From: Mycobacterium sp. Aquia_216
Lineage (GTDB): Bacteria; Actinomycetota; Actinomycetes; Mycobacteriales; Mycobacteriaceae
NCBI RefSeq assembly: GCF_026723865.1
Contig: NZ_CP113529.1
Span: 2,542,001 to 2,606,000 of the forward strand
Direction of reading: 5' to 3'
Length of the DNA: 64,000 bases
Shown here: positions 34,060-41,792 of the stretch, piece by piece
How the letters are laid out: each line of letters starts with the position of its first letter
Position numbering within the stretch: the first letter of the stretch is position 1
Made by a program: the position numbers and the translations under genes
Notes under the pieces: model-generated
What the model was told of the DNA's origin: nothing
The model's input: the letters and a program-made list of their open reading frames with translations, nothing else
Databases searched by the model: none

Positions 34060-34437
34060 GTGACAAGCAATCGAGTTCGGGTCGGCGGTTGCGCGCGGGT
34101 CTCGATAGGTGCTCTGGTCACGCTGGGTGTGGTTGTGATCGGGCTGCTTTGGGCGAAGTGGACGCCTTACCTCGGCAAAGCCCTGACGGCGCAGCGGACT
34201 CATCACTGGTCGGGATCGAGCATCCTCGCGGTCGGTGGTGTGCGCGCCGGGGACGGTCCGACGTGGCATGCGGCCACGACTTTCTGTCACGTTGCGGCGC
34301 AACGGTGTCACGCGCGCGGCGGCGTCCCCGGTCTCGCGATGGTCGCCCGCAGCTTCGGATGGAAGGCCGTCACGACCGCGACAGTCGTGGTCGTCGCGGC
34401 GGGGTTACTCGGCGCGTCGGTCCTGAGCGTGCTGTGA
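34060..34437 (+). pseudogene. Decayed permease (ArsP/DUF318 type)
   Basis: The frame from the GTG at 34060 begins as a permease N-terminus: basic head, then LVTLGVVVIGLLWAKWTPYL, AQRTHHWSGSSIL and TWHAATTF. It then leaves the family pattern. A second frame at about 34280-34330 reads SVTLRRNGVTRAAA, which fits the later CAAPVAVxLRRxGVxxAAAL motif of the same family, out of frame and without the intervening 100 or so residues. The main frame later resumes a hydrophobic C-terminal helix (TTATVVVVAAGLLGASVL). So an internal deletion plus frameshift has destroyed the gene. It starts directly after the FadD stop. Confidence 0.55.
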
Positions 34438-34653
34438 GACCCGCACTCCCGGGTGCCGTCACACTGGCCTCCGTTCGCGGCGGTATGCGTTATGCCCACC
34501 TCTGAGCGACAACCGAGGAGTTGGCGGCGCCAGTCGTGTCGCGGCTACGGCGTTGTCGCTCGAAGGCGGGCACTTTGTCCGTCCCAGTCGGGCAGCGGCG
34601 GGTGGGGCGACTGGCATCACCGCGGCTCGATCGGCTGGGCCGAGCAAGCTTTC
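34438..34653. other. Intergenic, with inverted repeat element
   Basis: 216 bases after the permease remnant contain no gene. The dominant structure is the imperfect hairpin at 34493-34572. Confidence 0.4.
34493..34572. repeat. Dispersed hairpin repeat, diverged copy
   Basis: A 21-base arm beginning TGCCCACCTCTGAGCGAC pairs with an arm ending GCGGGCA at 34552-34572, with three mismatches and a 38-base loop. The arm is nearly identical to that of the perfect hairpin at 55084-55133. The two look like copies of one element. Confidence 0.6.
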
Positions 34654-35502
34654 TCAGCTAGCGAAACTCGGTGTCCGGTAAGGGATCTCCGGCCGCAGGA
34701 AGACGTCGTTGAGTGTGACGGTGCGTAGCCGGCGAGCCCGGATGATCTCCACCAGCTGACCGTAGACGTGGGTGACCGGCGCGTGGTTGAGGTGGCCGAT
34801 CACGATGTTCTGCGGCGTGAAGTACTGGTCGGCCATCCTGACGATCTGGTCCTCGGAAAGCACTGCGGAATCCCGTAAGTCGCCGCTCCACAGCGTGGGA
34901 ACCTGGTATCCCAGATCGGCGGCCACCGCGTTGACCACGGCGTCGTGATGGCCGTACGGCGGACGGAAGTACGGCGCGGCGTCCACCCCGTACGTATCGC
35001 GCAGGAACACGTCCGTGCTCTTGAGTTCCTCGGCAATCTGCTTCGGCGCCAGTTTCGTCAGGTCGGGATGCGTCCAGGTGTGGTTGGCGAGTTGAATCTG
35101 CCCGGATTCGACCAGTGGTCGCAGCAACGCGGAATTCTCTGTCCAGGAGCGAAAGACGCCGGTGACGAAATAGGTCAGCCGCACTCCGGTGTCTTTGGCG
35201 AATTGTGTATAGGCCCGCACCACATCGGTGTCGACGCCGTCATCGACCGTCCACGCCAACAGATCGCCGTCGCCGGGAAGCTGTTTGAGCACCGAGCCGC
35301 CGGGCAGCGTGACACGCGCCTCCGGGCCCGGCGGCGGCAACAACTTCGGCGGTGCCGGAGCGACCGGGTTGGGCGCGGATCCGATCACGTCGGCGCGGGC
35401 CACCGTCTCCTTGGGGCCGTTCGCCGACGACCACGAGATCCCCGTGACCGCTACCGTTGCTGCCAGCGCAACCAGGAACCGCCGCCGGTCCATTTCGGTC
35501 AC
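34654..35502 (-). CDS. Exported polysaccharide deacetylase
   Basis: A 282-residue protein. It starts with a Tat-type signal (DRRRFLVALAATVAVTGI), then a Pro-rich spacer to about residue 60, then a NodB domain. The metal motif reads WTVDDGVD (for TFDDGP), with NHTWTHPDL giving the zinc histidines and FRPPYGHHD later. It removes acetyl groups from extracellular sugars, possibly peptidoglycan. It overlaps the hairpin region at its end and faces a stretch with no clear gene. GTG start gives the MTEM reading. Confidence 0.8.
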   Translation of the reverse strand: MTEMDRRRFLVALAATVAVTGISWSSANGPKETVARADVIGSAPNPVAPAPPKLLPPPGPEARVTLPGGSVLKQLPGDGDLLAWTVDDGVDTDVVRAYTQFAKDTGVRLTYFVTGVFRSWTENSALLRPLVESGQIQLANHTWTHPDLTKLAPKQIAEELKSTDVFLRDTYGVDAAPYFRPPYGHHDAVVNAVAADLGYQVPTLWSGDLRDSAVLSEDQIVRMADQYFTPQNIVIGHLNHAPVTHVYGQLVEIIRARRLRTVTLNDVFLRPEIPYRTPSFAS

Positions 35503-35774
35503 GTGCGCACTCCTGAAGTCTGCGGGGCCTCAAACCTTTGCCAGGCTAAGCTGGCCGCCCCGGCGATCCCGCGCGCAAACGTCGAGTGTCGCCGGTAGAT
35601 ATGAACTTGTGACCTTCAGTCGGCCGGCAGCCCGGCGACCTCGTGGCGCCAGGCCGCTTCGGCGGTGAAGGCCGAACCCAAATCGGGCAAGACTCCCGCG
35701 CAGTCGCCGACCTCGGAGAAAAGCCGCCGTCGCCGGCCTACTTCGGCGCCGTGGACCGGTGGATCGACGAGAAA
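35503..35774. other. Intergenic, with possible gene remnant
   Basis: No intact gene. The plus frame that ends at a TGA at 35811-35813 reads AYFGAVDRWIDEKLGRAERI and looks protein-like, but it has no start and overlaps the end of the EthR-like gene. It may be the tail of a lost gene. Confidence 0.3.
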
Positions 35775-36521
35775 CTAGGTCGCGCCGAGCGGATACTCGG
35801 CAAGCGGCCGTGAGCCTTCGACAGGCATGCCCTGAAGTGCCACGGCGGCGTGCCCGGCAGGGGCGTTGCCCTCCTCGTAGATGCTGGCCAGCCAGATGTG
35901 GACCAGCGTGTCGATCACCCGGTCCTCGCGGATCGCCGGTTCCTCGGTGGTGAACGTCGCGGCCATCACCCGCTCGCTCAGCATGTTCAGCGCGATCGAC
36001 AGATCCTCGGCCGAGATGGTGTCCGGCGCGGCGCCCCGCGCGCGTTCGGCCTTGATTGCGAGCGTGGTGAACGAGATCCACTTCTGCATCAGCGTCGACC
36101 ACAGTTGCCGGACTTCGGGGTTGGTGGCCTTGGCCGCCGCTCCCGCCACGGCGACCGCGCGGTGCGAGCCCGACACCTCGAAGAACGCCTCGATGCGGTC
36201 GCGCCACAGCGTCGCCGGGTCACCGGACAGCTTGGCGCGAAGCGTCTTCAGTGCCGCGTGCGCCTTGTGGTTCATCTGGTCCAGCAACGACAGCAGCACC
36301 GCGTTTTTCGACTGGAAATAAAAGTAGAAGGTGGGACGGGAGATACCCGCGCCTTTCGCCAGATCGTCTACGGAGAAATCGGCGAGCGGGCGTTCTTCCA
36401 AGAGCCGTTCGGCGGTGGCCAGAATCGCCTTCTCGCGGTCGTCACCGGAGTGATGCGACGAACGACGGCCGCGCGAGGCATGCGCATAGCCGGTGTACGC
36501 CGAGGGGTCGGACACGCACAT
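35775..36521 (-). CDS. TetR-family regulator, EthR-like
   Basis: A 248-residue regulator. Its N-terminal half is close to M. tuberculosis EthR: SGDDREKAILATAERLLEER, PLADFSVDDLAKGAGISRPT and FYFYFQSKNAVLLSLLD, and later LWSTLMQKWISFT and RVIDTLVHIWLASIY. EthR represses the monooxygenase EthA that activates ethionamide. Here no ethA lies beside it: the next gene is a methyltransferase in the same direction. A 7-base inverted repeat sits just upstream. It has a longer C-terminus than EthR (about 25 residues). Probably a paralogue with its own target. Confidence 0.85.
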   Translation of the reverse strand: MCVSDPSAYTGYAHASRGRRSSHHSGDDREKAILATAERLLEERPLADFSVDDLAKGAGISRPTFYFYFQSKNAVLLSLLDQMNHKAHAALKTLRAKLSGDPATLWRDRIEAFFEVSGSHRAVAVAGAAAKATNPEVRQLWSTLMQKWISFTTLAIKAERARGAAPDTISAEDLSIALNMLSERVMAATFTTEEPAIREDRVIDTLVHIWLASIYEEGNAPAGHAAVALQGMPVEGSRPLAEYPLGAT

Positions 36522-36553
36522 ACCCTAGGGGTACATCGATATATGCCAGGGAA

Positions 36554-36575
36554 ATTGTTGATTAAAACCAACAAT
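36554..36575. promoter_or_regulatory. Inverted repeat upstream of EthR-like gene
   Basis: ATTGTTG and CAACAAT, 7-base perfect arms with an 8-base AT-rich spacer, 32 bases before the ATG at 36521. Autoregulatory operator is inferred. Confidence 0.5.
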
Positions 36576-36670
36576 AATGTCGATTAAGTTCGACGGCTTT
36601 GTCGGTGCCCGTCGACCAATTTGTCGACTTCTTCGACGCCGTGGCTAATTCGCGTCTGCAGCAATCGACC

Positions 36671-37465
36671 TTACCCGTCGTCCGGCTTGCGAGCGACGAT
36701 CGCGACCGCGGTCAGTCGCTCGCGGTGCTTCCGGAACGTGTTGCGCATCGTCAGCACCCGCTTGCGGGCGTCCGGGTTGAGGAGCAGGTTTCTGGCAAAG
36801 CGCAGCGCGCGGAAGAGCCCCTCGTCGGCGATCACCCGGCGTGGTTGCAGCAGGGCCATCGGCGCGGTGACGACGCGGTCGACGACCAGTCCGTGGTCCG
36901 ACAACAGTTGCGACCATTCGGCGATGGTCAGCGGGCGCGCGTTCACCTTGATTGCGCGGGCCAGCGACTGCCGGATCTCCGTGCTGATCTCCTCGGAGAC
37001 GGTGTCCGGTGTCAGCGCGAGTTCGTGGATCGCGTAGCGGCCGCCCGGCCGCAGCACGCGCGCGGCCTCGGCGACGATGGCGTGCTTGGCGGCATCGCCC
37101 TGCATCGTCAGCATCGCCTCGCCGATCACGACATCACGGCTGGCGTCGGGCAACCCGGTGTCCGCCGCGTCGGCGACCCGGACCGTCCCGGAACCGGCCC
37201 TGGCGATCACGTCACGAACCGTCTCGGCCGCTTCGGGGTCTTGTTCGGCGCCGACGTAAGACCGCGGCGCACGGGCGAGAATCTCGGCGGCGGTGCGGCC
37301 GAGGCCCGGCGCCAGCTCGAGCACATCGACGTCGGTCACCCCGGCGCCGGCCAGCATGGTGCGGGTGAGCCCGACGCCGCCGGGGCGAAGGACTCGTTTG
37401 CCGAGCCGCGCCAGCAGCCAGTGGCCCTGGACGCTGTCGTCGGCGCGACTTGACATGGGCGCCAT
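36671..37465 (-). CDS. Class I SAM-dependent methyltransferase (UbiE-like)
   Basis: A 264-residue methyltransferase. The SAM motif I is VLELAPGLGRTAAEIL near residue 51, with VGAEQDPEA as the acidic loop and EAARVLRPGGRYAIHEL as motif III. Family members methylate quinones or small molecules. The ATG at 37465 has GGAAAGG upstream. It is divergent from a ferredoxin operon and shares a perfect palindromic operator with it, so an Fe-S-responsive regulator probably controls both. The substrate is unknown. Confidence 0.8.
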   Translation of the reverse strand: MAPMSSRADDSVQGHWLLARLGKRVLRPGGVGLTRTMLAGAGVTDVDVLELAPGLGRTAAEILARAPRSYVGAEQDPEAAETVRDVIARAGSGTVRVADAADTGLPDASRDVVIGEAMLTMQGDAAKHAIVAEAARVLRPGGRYAIHELALTPDTVSEEISTEIRQSLARAIKVNARPLTIAEWSQLLSDHGLVVDRVVTAPMALLQPRRVIADEGLFRALRFARNLLLNPDARKRVLTMRNTFRKHRERLTAVAIVARKPDDG

Positions 37466-37489
37466 AGCCTTTCCGTCCTTTCTAGTTTT

Positions 37490-37505
37490 CACAATCATGA
37501 TTGTG
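37490..37505. promoter_or_regulatory. Perfect palindromic operator between methyltransferase and ferredoxin
   Basis: CACAATCATGATTGTG is a perfect 16-base palindrome. Extending by TTTT on the left and TAAA on the right keeps three of four further pairs, giving a 24-base symmetric site. It lies 13 bases before the ferredoxin ATG and 24 bases before the methyltransferase ATG. The likely binder is the Fe-S-type regulator at 37872. Confidence 0.75.
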
Positions 37506-37518
37506 TAAACTCTATCGC

Positions 37519-37875
37519 ATGACGTACGTTATCGGAAAGCCCTGCGTTGACGTGATGGATCGGGCATGTGTGGAGGAATGCCCGGTGGACTGCATCTACG
37601 AAGGCGGCCGGGCGCTTTACATCCATCCCGACGAATGCGTGGACTGTGGTGCGTGCGAGCCGGTCTGCCCGGTCGAGGCCATCTACTACGAAGACGACCT
37701 GCCCGACGAGCTGCAGCCGCACCTGGCCGACAATGAGGCATTTTTCTCCGAGACCCTGCCCGGGCGCGACGCCCCGCTGGGGTCACCGGGTGGAGCGGCC
37801 AAGCTGGGTGCGCTCGGTGTCGATGCGCCCCTGGTGGCCGCCCAGCCGAAAGCCGACGTTTCCGAAGGAGCGTGA
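37519..37875 (+). CDS. 7Fe-type ferredoxin
   Basis: A 118-residue ferredoxin. The N-terminal half carries nine cysteine-rich positions in the 7Fe arrangement: C9, C17, C21 and C25 (with PVDC), then C40, C43, C46 and C50 (ECVDCGACEPVCP). The last 60 residues are a Pro/Ala-rich tail without cysteines. Mycobacterial relatives (FdxA/FdxC) transfer single electrons to P450s or reductases. It is the first gene of an operon with an Fe-S-type regulator (GTGA overlap) and a membrane protein. The partner enzyme is not in view. Confidence 0.9.
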   Translation: MTYVIGKPCVDVMDRACVEECPVDCIYEGGRALYIHPDECVDCGACEPVCPVEAIYYEDDLPDELQPHLADNEAFFSETLPGRDAPLGSPGGAAKLGALGVDAPLVAAQPKADVSEGA

Positions 37876-38546
37876 GCCGAATCGCCACGGCAACCGGGGA
37901 ATCCGCAAGCCGACGCCGTGAGGTGCTGCGGATCCTGCGAGCGTCGCGGGATCCGATGAGCATCGTCGCGATCGCCGGCGCGCTGGGCGTGCATCCCAAC
38001 ACCGTTCGCTTCCACCTCGACAGCCTGGTCGGCGACGGCCAGGTGGAACAGGTCGAGCCGGGCCGCAAGGGGCCGGGACGTCCGGCGCTGATGTTCCGCG
38101 CGGTCCGGCAGATGGATCGCGGCGGGACGCGGCATTACCGACTGCTGGCCGAGATACTGGCGATGGCGTTCGCGACCGACAAGGATCCCGCCGCCAAGGC
38201 GCTGGCCGCCGGGCGAGCGTGGGGACGGCAGCTGGATTCGAGCGCGGCGCCGTCGGCGGGCGATGCCCAGAGCCCGGACAAGGCCATCGGCCGCTTGGTC
38301 GACGTGCTCGACCGACTCGGATTCGCGCCCGAGCGACGGCGATCCGACGGGGACCAACAGGTCGGCCTGCGACACTGCCCGTTCCTCGAACTCGCCGAAA
38401 GCCGAACCGCCGTCGTCTGTCCCGTCCATCTCGGGCTCATGCAAGGCGCACTGGAGACCTGGGGAGCCCCGGTTACCGTCGAGCGCCTCGATGCGTTCGT
38501 GGAACCCGACCTGTGCCTGGCGCACCTCGAGTTGCAGGAGGCCTGA
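37872..38546 (+). CDS. HTH regulator with C-terminal cysteine ligands (SufR-like group)
   Basis: A 224-residue regulator. The N-terminal winged helix has RREVLRILRASRDPMSIVAI and LGVHPNTVRFHLDSLVGDGQ, with GPGRPALMFRAV at the wing. The C-terminal part has three spaced cysteines: RHCPFLELAE, TAVVCPVHLG and EPDLCLAHL. In SufR/Rv1460-type proteins the same pattern holds a [4Fe-4S] cluster that controls DNA binding. GTG start overlaps the ferredoxin stop as GTGA. It is therefore expected to sense redox or iron-sulfur state and bind the palindrome upstream. Confidence 0.8.
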   Translation: MSRIATATGESASRRREVLRILRASRDPMSIVAIAGALGVHPNTVRFHLDSLVGDGQVEQVEPGRKGPGRPALMFRAVRQMDRGGTRHYRLLAEILAMAFATDKDPAAKALAAGRAWGRQLDSSAAPSAGDAQSPDKAIGRLVDVLDRLGFAPERRRSDGDQQVGLRHCPFLELAESRTAVVCPVHLGLMQGALETWGAPVTVERLDAFVEPDLCLAHLELQEA

Positions 38547-38548
38547 AG

Positions 38549-38974
38549 ATGAGCACGGAAATGGCCGTCGCCGTCGCGGTCACCTTCGTTTGGCTCGGCA
38601 TGGTGCTGGCCATCTCGTTCGTGGAAGCCCCGCTGAAATTCCGGGCGCCCAACGTCACGTTGCAGATCGGGCTCGGTATCGGGCGCCTGGTCTTTCGGGC
38701 GCTCAACACCATCGAGGTCGCGTTCGCCATCGTCATCCTGGCGGTCGTGGTGGACGGCCCGATGCCGACGCGGGTCGCCATCGCGTTTGCCGTCGCGTTC
38801 GCCGCGCTGGCCGTGCAGCTGATCGCGGTACGCCCCCGGCTGACCCGCCGCTCGGAGCTGGTGCTCGCCGGATCGGATGCACCCCGCTCCCGCGCCCATT
38901 ACGCCTACATCGATTTGGAGGTGGTCAAGGCGGTGGCGTTGCTCGTGGCGGGGATACTCCTATTGACCGCCTGA
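38549..38974 (+). CDS. Integral membrane protein, unknown function
   Basis: A 141-residue protein with about four membrane helices (FVWLGMVLAISFV; NTIEVAFAIVILAVVV; VAFAALAVQLIAV; VKAVALLVAGILLL). It starts two bases after the regulator stop, so it is the third gene of the ferredoxin operon. I do not recognise a domain; the association with an Fe-S regulator may indicate a role in heme, iron or quinone handling. The tandem repeat begins at its stop codon. Confidence 0.65.
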   Translation: MSTEMAVAVAVTFVWLGMVLAISFVEAPLKFRAPNVTLQIGLGIGRLVFRALNTIEVAFAIVILAVVVDGPMPTRVAIAFAVAFAALAVQLIAVRPRLTRRSELVLAGSDAPRSRAHYAYIDLEVVKAVALLVAGILLLTA

Positions 38975-39006
38975 GACCACCGTCTTGACCGCTCGAGACC
39001 ACCGTC
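38963..39006. repeat. 22-base tandem duplication
   Basis: TTGACCGCCTGAGACCACCG and onward at 38963-38984 is repeated at 38985-39006 with a CT to TC swap. The first copy contains the stop codon of the preceding gene. A recent local duplication. Confidence 0.7.
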
Positions 39007-39036
39007 AGCCCACCGTCGCACCGAGGGGACGCACCA

Positions 39037-39384
39037 ATGGAATCAATCTCGCTGACCGGACTGGCCACTGAAAAGTTGGCCGAGGCCCGGCAGTCGCACA
39101 GCGGACGGGCCGCCCACACCATCCACGGCGGCCACGATCATGAACTCCGGCAGACCGTGCTGGCGCTACTCGCCGACCACGACCTGTCCGAGCACGACAG
39201 TCCCGGCGAGGCGACCCTGCAGGTGCTGCGGGGGCATGTGCGCCTGACCGCCGGCGGCGACTCCTGGGACGGCAAAACCGGTGACTATGTCGCGATTCCG
39301 CCGCAACGGCATGCCCTGCACGCGGTCGACGATTCCGTGATCATCCTGACCGTGCTGAAAAGCCAGCCCGGTGCTGAGCACTAG
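39037..39384 (+). CDS. Cupin-domain protein
   Basis: A 115-residue single cupin. LRQTVLALLADHDLSEHDSP is the first motif with histidine ligand, TLQVLRGHVRL follows, and DYVAIPPQRHALHAVDDS is the second motif with histidine. Metal-binding residues are partly present, so binding or enzymatic role is open. It precedes the nitronate monooxygenase gene by 5 bases and is likely co-transcribed. Confidence 0.8.
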   Translation: MESISLTGLATEKLAEARQSHSGRAAHTIHGGHDHELRQTVLALLADHDLSEHDSPGEATLQVLRGHVRLTAGGDSWDGKTGDYVAIPPQRHALHAVDDSVIILTVLKSQPGAEH

Positions 39385-39389
39385 CTGAC

Positions 39390-40331
39390 ATGCTATCCAC
39401 GCCTTGGTCAAGGGATTTCGGCCTGCGTGCGCCCATCGTCAACGCCCCGATGGGCGGGGTCGCGGGCGGCCGCCTGGCCGCCGCTGTCAGCGCCGCCGGC
39501 GGTCTGGGCATGGTCGGCATGGGCAGTGTCGCGACGCGGGAATTGCTGCAGACCCAGCTGCAACACGTCGACGGCACGTTCGGGATCGGCCTGGTGGACT
39601 GGGTGATGCGCAACGAGGCGGGGCTGCTCGACGACGCCCTGGCCGCGCGGCCCGTCCTGCTATCCGTCAGCTTCGGCACCGACTGGTCGTGGGTCGCAAA
39701 AGCCCACGCAGCCGGAATACCTACTGTCACACAGGTTTACGATGCTCTCGGCGCCCGTGCGGCGGTCGATGCCGGCGTCGACGTCTTGGTCGCGCGCGGT
39801 GCCGAGGGCGGCGGCCACGGCGATACGAAACTCGGGACGCTGCCGTTGCTCGACGATGTGTTGGATGCCGTATCGGTGCCGGTGCTCGCCGGCGGCGGCA
39901 TCGCATCGGCGCGCAGCCTGGCCGCCGTGCTGGCCGCCGGGGCCAGCGGCGCCTGGGTGGGCACGCGCCTGGCGGCGTGTCCGGAGGCGCTGACCGGCGA
40001 CGGCAGCCGCCAGGCGCTGATCGCGGCCCGGTCCACCGACACCGCGGTCACCCGGGCCTTCGACGTCGCCAAGGGCCTGCCGTGGCCGGCGCGGTTCCCG
40101 GCGCGGGTGCTGAGCAACGACTTCGTCGCGCGCTGGACCGGCAATGAGGACGCACTCGATGCGCCCGCGTGCGACGAGCTGGCCGCCGCGATCGACGCCG
40201 ACGACCGCAGCATTGCCCCGGTCGACGCCGGCCAGGGCGTCGGCATGATCCGCGACGACGCGTCGGTGGCCGAGGTCATCGACGCGATGTGCACCGGCGC
40301 GCAACGGCTGCTGGCCGGCTGGGGCGGCTAG
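39390..40331 (+). CDS. Nitronate monooxygenase
   Basis: A 313-residue FMN-dependent TIM-barrel enzyme. RAPIVNAPMGGVAGG at the start, SVSFGTDW in the middle, VARGAEGGGHGD near residue 131 and VPVLAGGGIASARSLAAVLA with GASGAWVGTRL give the family's flavin-binding pattern. It oxidises nitronates to carbonyls and nitrite. It starts 5 bases after the cupin gene. A convergent DUF1990 gene follows. Confidence 0.85.
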   Translation: MLSTPWSRDFGLRAPIVNAPMGGVAGGRLAAAVSAAGGLGMVGMGSVATRELLQTQLQHVDGTFGIGLVDWVMRNEAGLLDDALAARPVLLSVSFGTDWSWVAKAHAAGIPTVTQVYDALGARAAVDAGVDVLVARGAEGGGHGDTKLGTLPLLDDVLDAVSVPVLAGGGIASARSLAAVLAAGASGAWVGTRLAACPEALTGDGSRQALIAARSTDTAVTRAFDVAKGLPWPARFPARVLSNDFVARWTGNEDALDAPACDELAAAIDADDRSIAPVDAGQGVGMIRDDASVAEVIDAMCTGAQRLLAGWGG

Positions 40332-40334
40332 CGC

Positions 40335-40835
40335 TCACACCCCGCGCAGGTAGCGCCTGGCGATGACGCGCTGAGCCACCGACACCACCGGGCCCCCGAG
40401 CCTGCTCCACCAGGTCGCGGGCCGGGAGAACGCCGACACCTCGGCGAACACCGCGTCGGTCGCCGGGTCGCGGCGGACGGCGAACCGCTCCTCGCCCGAT
40501 TCGGGATGGCCTTGCAGCGTGCCGTAGCCGAAACCGCGGATGTCGGGCTCGTCGATCACATAGACGACGCGGCACGGCGCGGGCAGAAAACCCATTCGCA
40601 CCAGCACCACCGTGTCGACGGCGGCGACCTCGGAGCTGGCCCGCACCCGTAGCCCGGCGCCGCGCTGCATGCCCCACCGCATCACCGCCTCGGCGGCTCG
40701 GTCGAAGCGCTGCTGGCCGGTGCCGATCTGTTTCTCGACGTGAAGATGGCCGTATCCCGCGGGCAGCTCGCCCGCGGCAGTTGCGCCCACCTCGGAGTAA
40801 CTCAGCGGAAGTTCCTCGAGCGCTGCTAGGTCCAC
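40335..40835 (-). CDS. DUF1990 family protein
   Basis: A 166-residue protein with SYSEVGATAAGELPAGYGHL at the N-terminus and a later ERFAVRRDPATDAVFAEVSAFSRPATWWSRLGGP, the pattern of DUF1990, a SRPBCC-like fold without known function. GTG at 40835 (VDLAALEEL) is the natural start. It is convergent with the nitronate monooxygenase gene and divergent from the aldo/keto reductase. Confidence 0.75.
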   Translation of the reverse strand: MDLAALEELPLSYSEVGATAAGELPAGYGHLHVEKQIGTGQQRFDRAAEAVMRWGMQRGAGLRVRASSEVAAVDTVVLVRMGFLPAPCRVVYVIDEPDIRGFGYGTLQGHPESGEERFAVRRDPATDAVFAEVSAFSRPATWWSRLGGPVVSVAQRVIARRYLRGV

Positions 40836-40892
40836 CGGCCCAGCTTGCCACGCCAGGGTGCGCGAATGCGCTTCCGGCGTACCTTCGTAGGC

Positions 40893-41768
40893 GTGACTGC
40901 ACAAAACTCGAAAACTGTTGCCCAAGCGTCTGGAACGTTCACCTTCGGCGGCGATTTGACTGTCAACCGTCTCGGGTTCGGGGCGATGCGCATCGTCGGT
41001 AAGGGCGTCTGGGGCCCACCCGCCGATCGCGACGAATGCGTCCGGGTGTTGCGACGCGCCGTCGAACTCGGCGTGGACCTCTTCGACACCGCAGACTCCT
41101 ACGGCCCCTACATCTCCGAGGAGATCATCCGCGAGGCGCTGTACCCCTACGACGACCTGGTGATCGCGACCAAGGCCGGGTTTTTGCGGACCGGTCCGGA
41201 CGTCTGGATCGAGATGGGTTTCCCGGCCTACCTGCGGCAGGAAGTTGAGATGAGCCTGCGCCGCCTGGGTGTGGAGACCATCGACCTTTTGCAGCTGCAC
41301 CGCGTCGACCCCAAGTGGCCGCTGGCCGACCAGGTGGGCGAGCTGGCCAAGCTTAAGGACGAGGGCAAGATCCGCCACATCGGGCTCTCCGAGATCAACG
41401 TCGACCAGCTCAACGAGGCGCAGGCGATCACGCAGGTCGTGTCGGTGCAGAACATGTACAACCTGACGGTCCGCCGGGCCGAACCGCTGCTCGACGCCGC
41501 GACCGAACAGGGCGTCGGCTTCATCCCGTATTTCCCGCTGGCGGCCGGCCCGCTGGCGGCTGCCGACGGCCCGCTGCAACGCATCGCGGCCGATCACCAC
41601 GCGACGCCGTCGCAGCTGGCGCTGGCCTGGCTGCTGAAGCGCTCGCCGGTGATGCTGCCCATTCCGGGCACCTCGAAAGTGGCACACCTGGAGGAGAACG
41701 TGGCCGCCGCCGAGATCACGCTCAGCGACGAGGAGTTCGAGACCCTGGCGGCTGCCGGAGCGCAGTAA
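40893..41768 (+). CDS. Aldo/keto reductase
   Basis: A 291-residue NADPH-dependent reductase with all four catalytic residues: Asp and Tyr in LFDTADSYGPYISEE, Lys in VIATKAG, His in LLQLHRVD. The C-terminal cofactor region is LPIPGTSKVAHLEEN. GTG at 40893 chosen; it gives a normal-length protein. It is followed by a thioesterase gene 24 bases later. The substrate is unknown. Confidence 0.85.
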   Translation: MTAQNSKTVAQASGTFTFGGDLTVNRLGFGAMRIVGKGVWGPPADRDECVRVLRRAVELGVDLFDTADSYGPYISEEIIREALYPYDDLVIATKAGFLRTGPDVWIEMGFPAYLRQEVEMSLRRLGVETIDLLQLHRVDPKWPLADQVGELAKLKDEGKIRHIGLSEINVDQLNEAQAITQVVSVQNMYNLTVRRAEPLLDAATEQGVGFIPYFPLAAGPLAAADGPLQRIAADHHATPSQLALAWLLKRSPVMLPIPGTSKVAHLEENVAAAEITLSDEEFETLAAAGAQ

Positions 41769-41792
41769 GCGACCACCCAATACGGTGTTCTG

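Noticed and set aside
36599..37453. Plus-strand open frame opposite the methyltransferase
   Set aside because: Composition is that of a mirror frame and the minus strand shows complete SAM-binding motifs.
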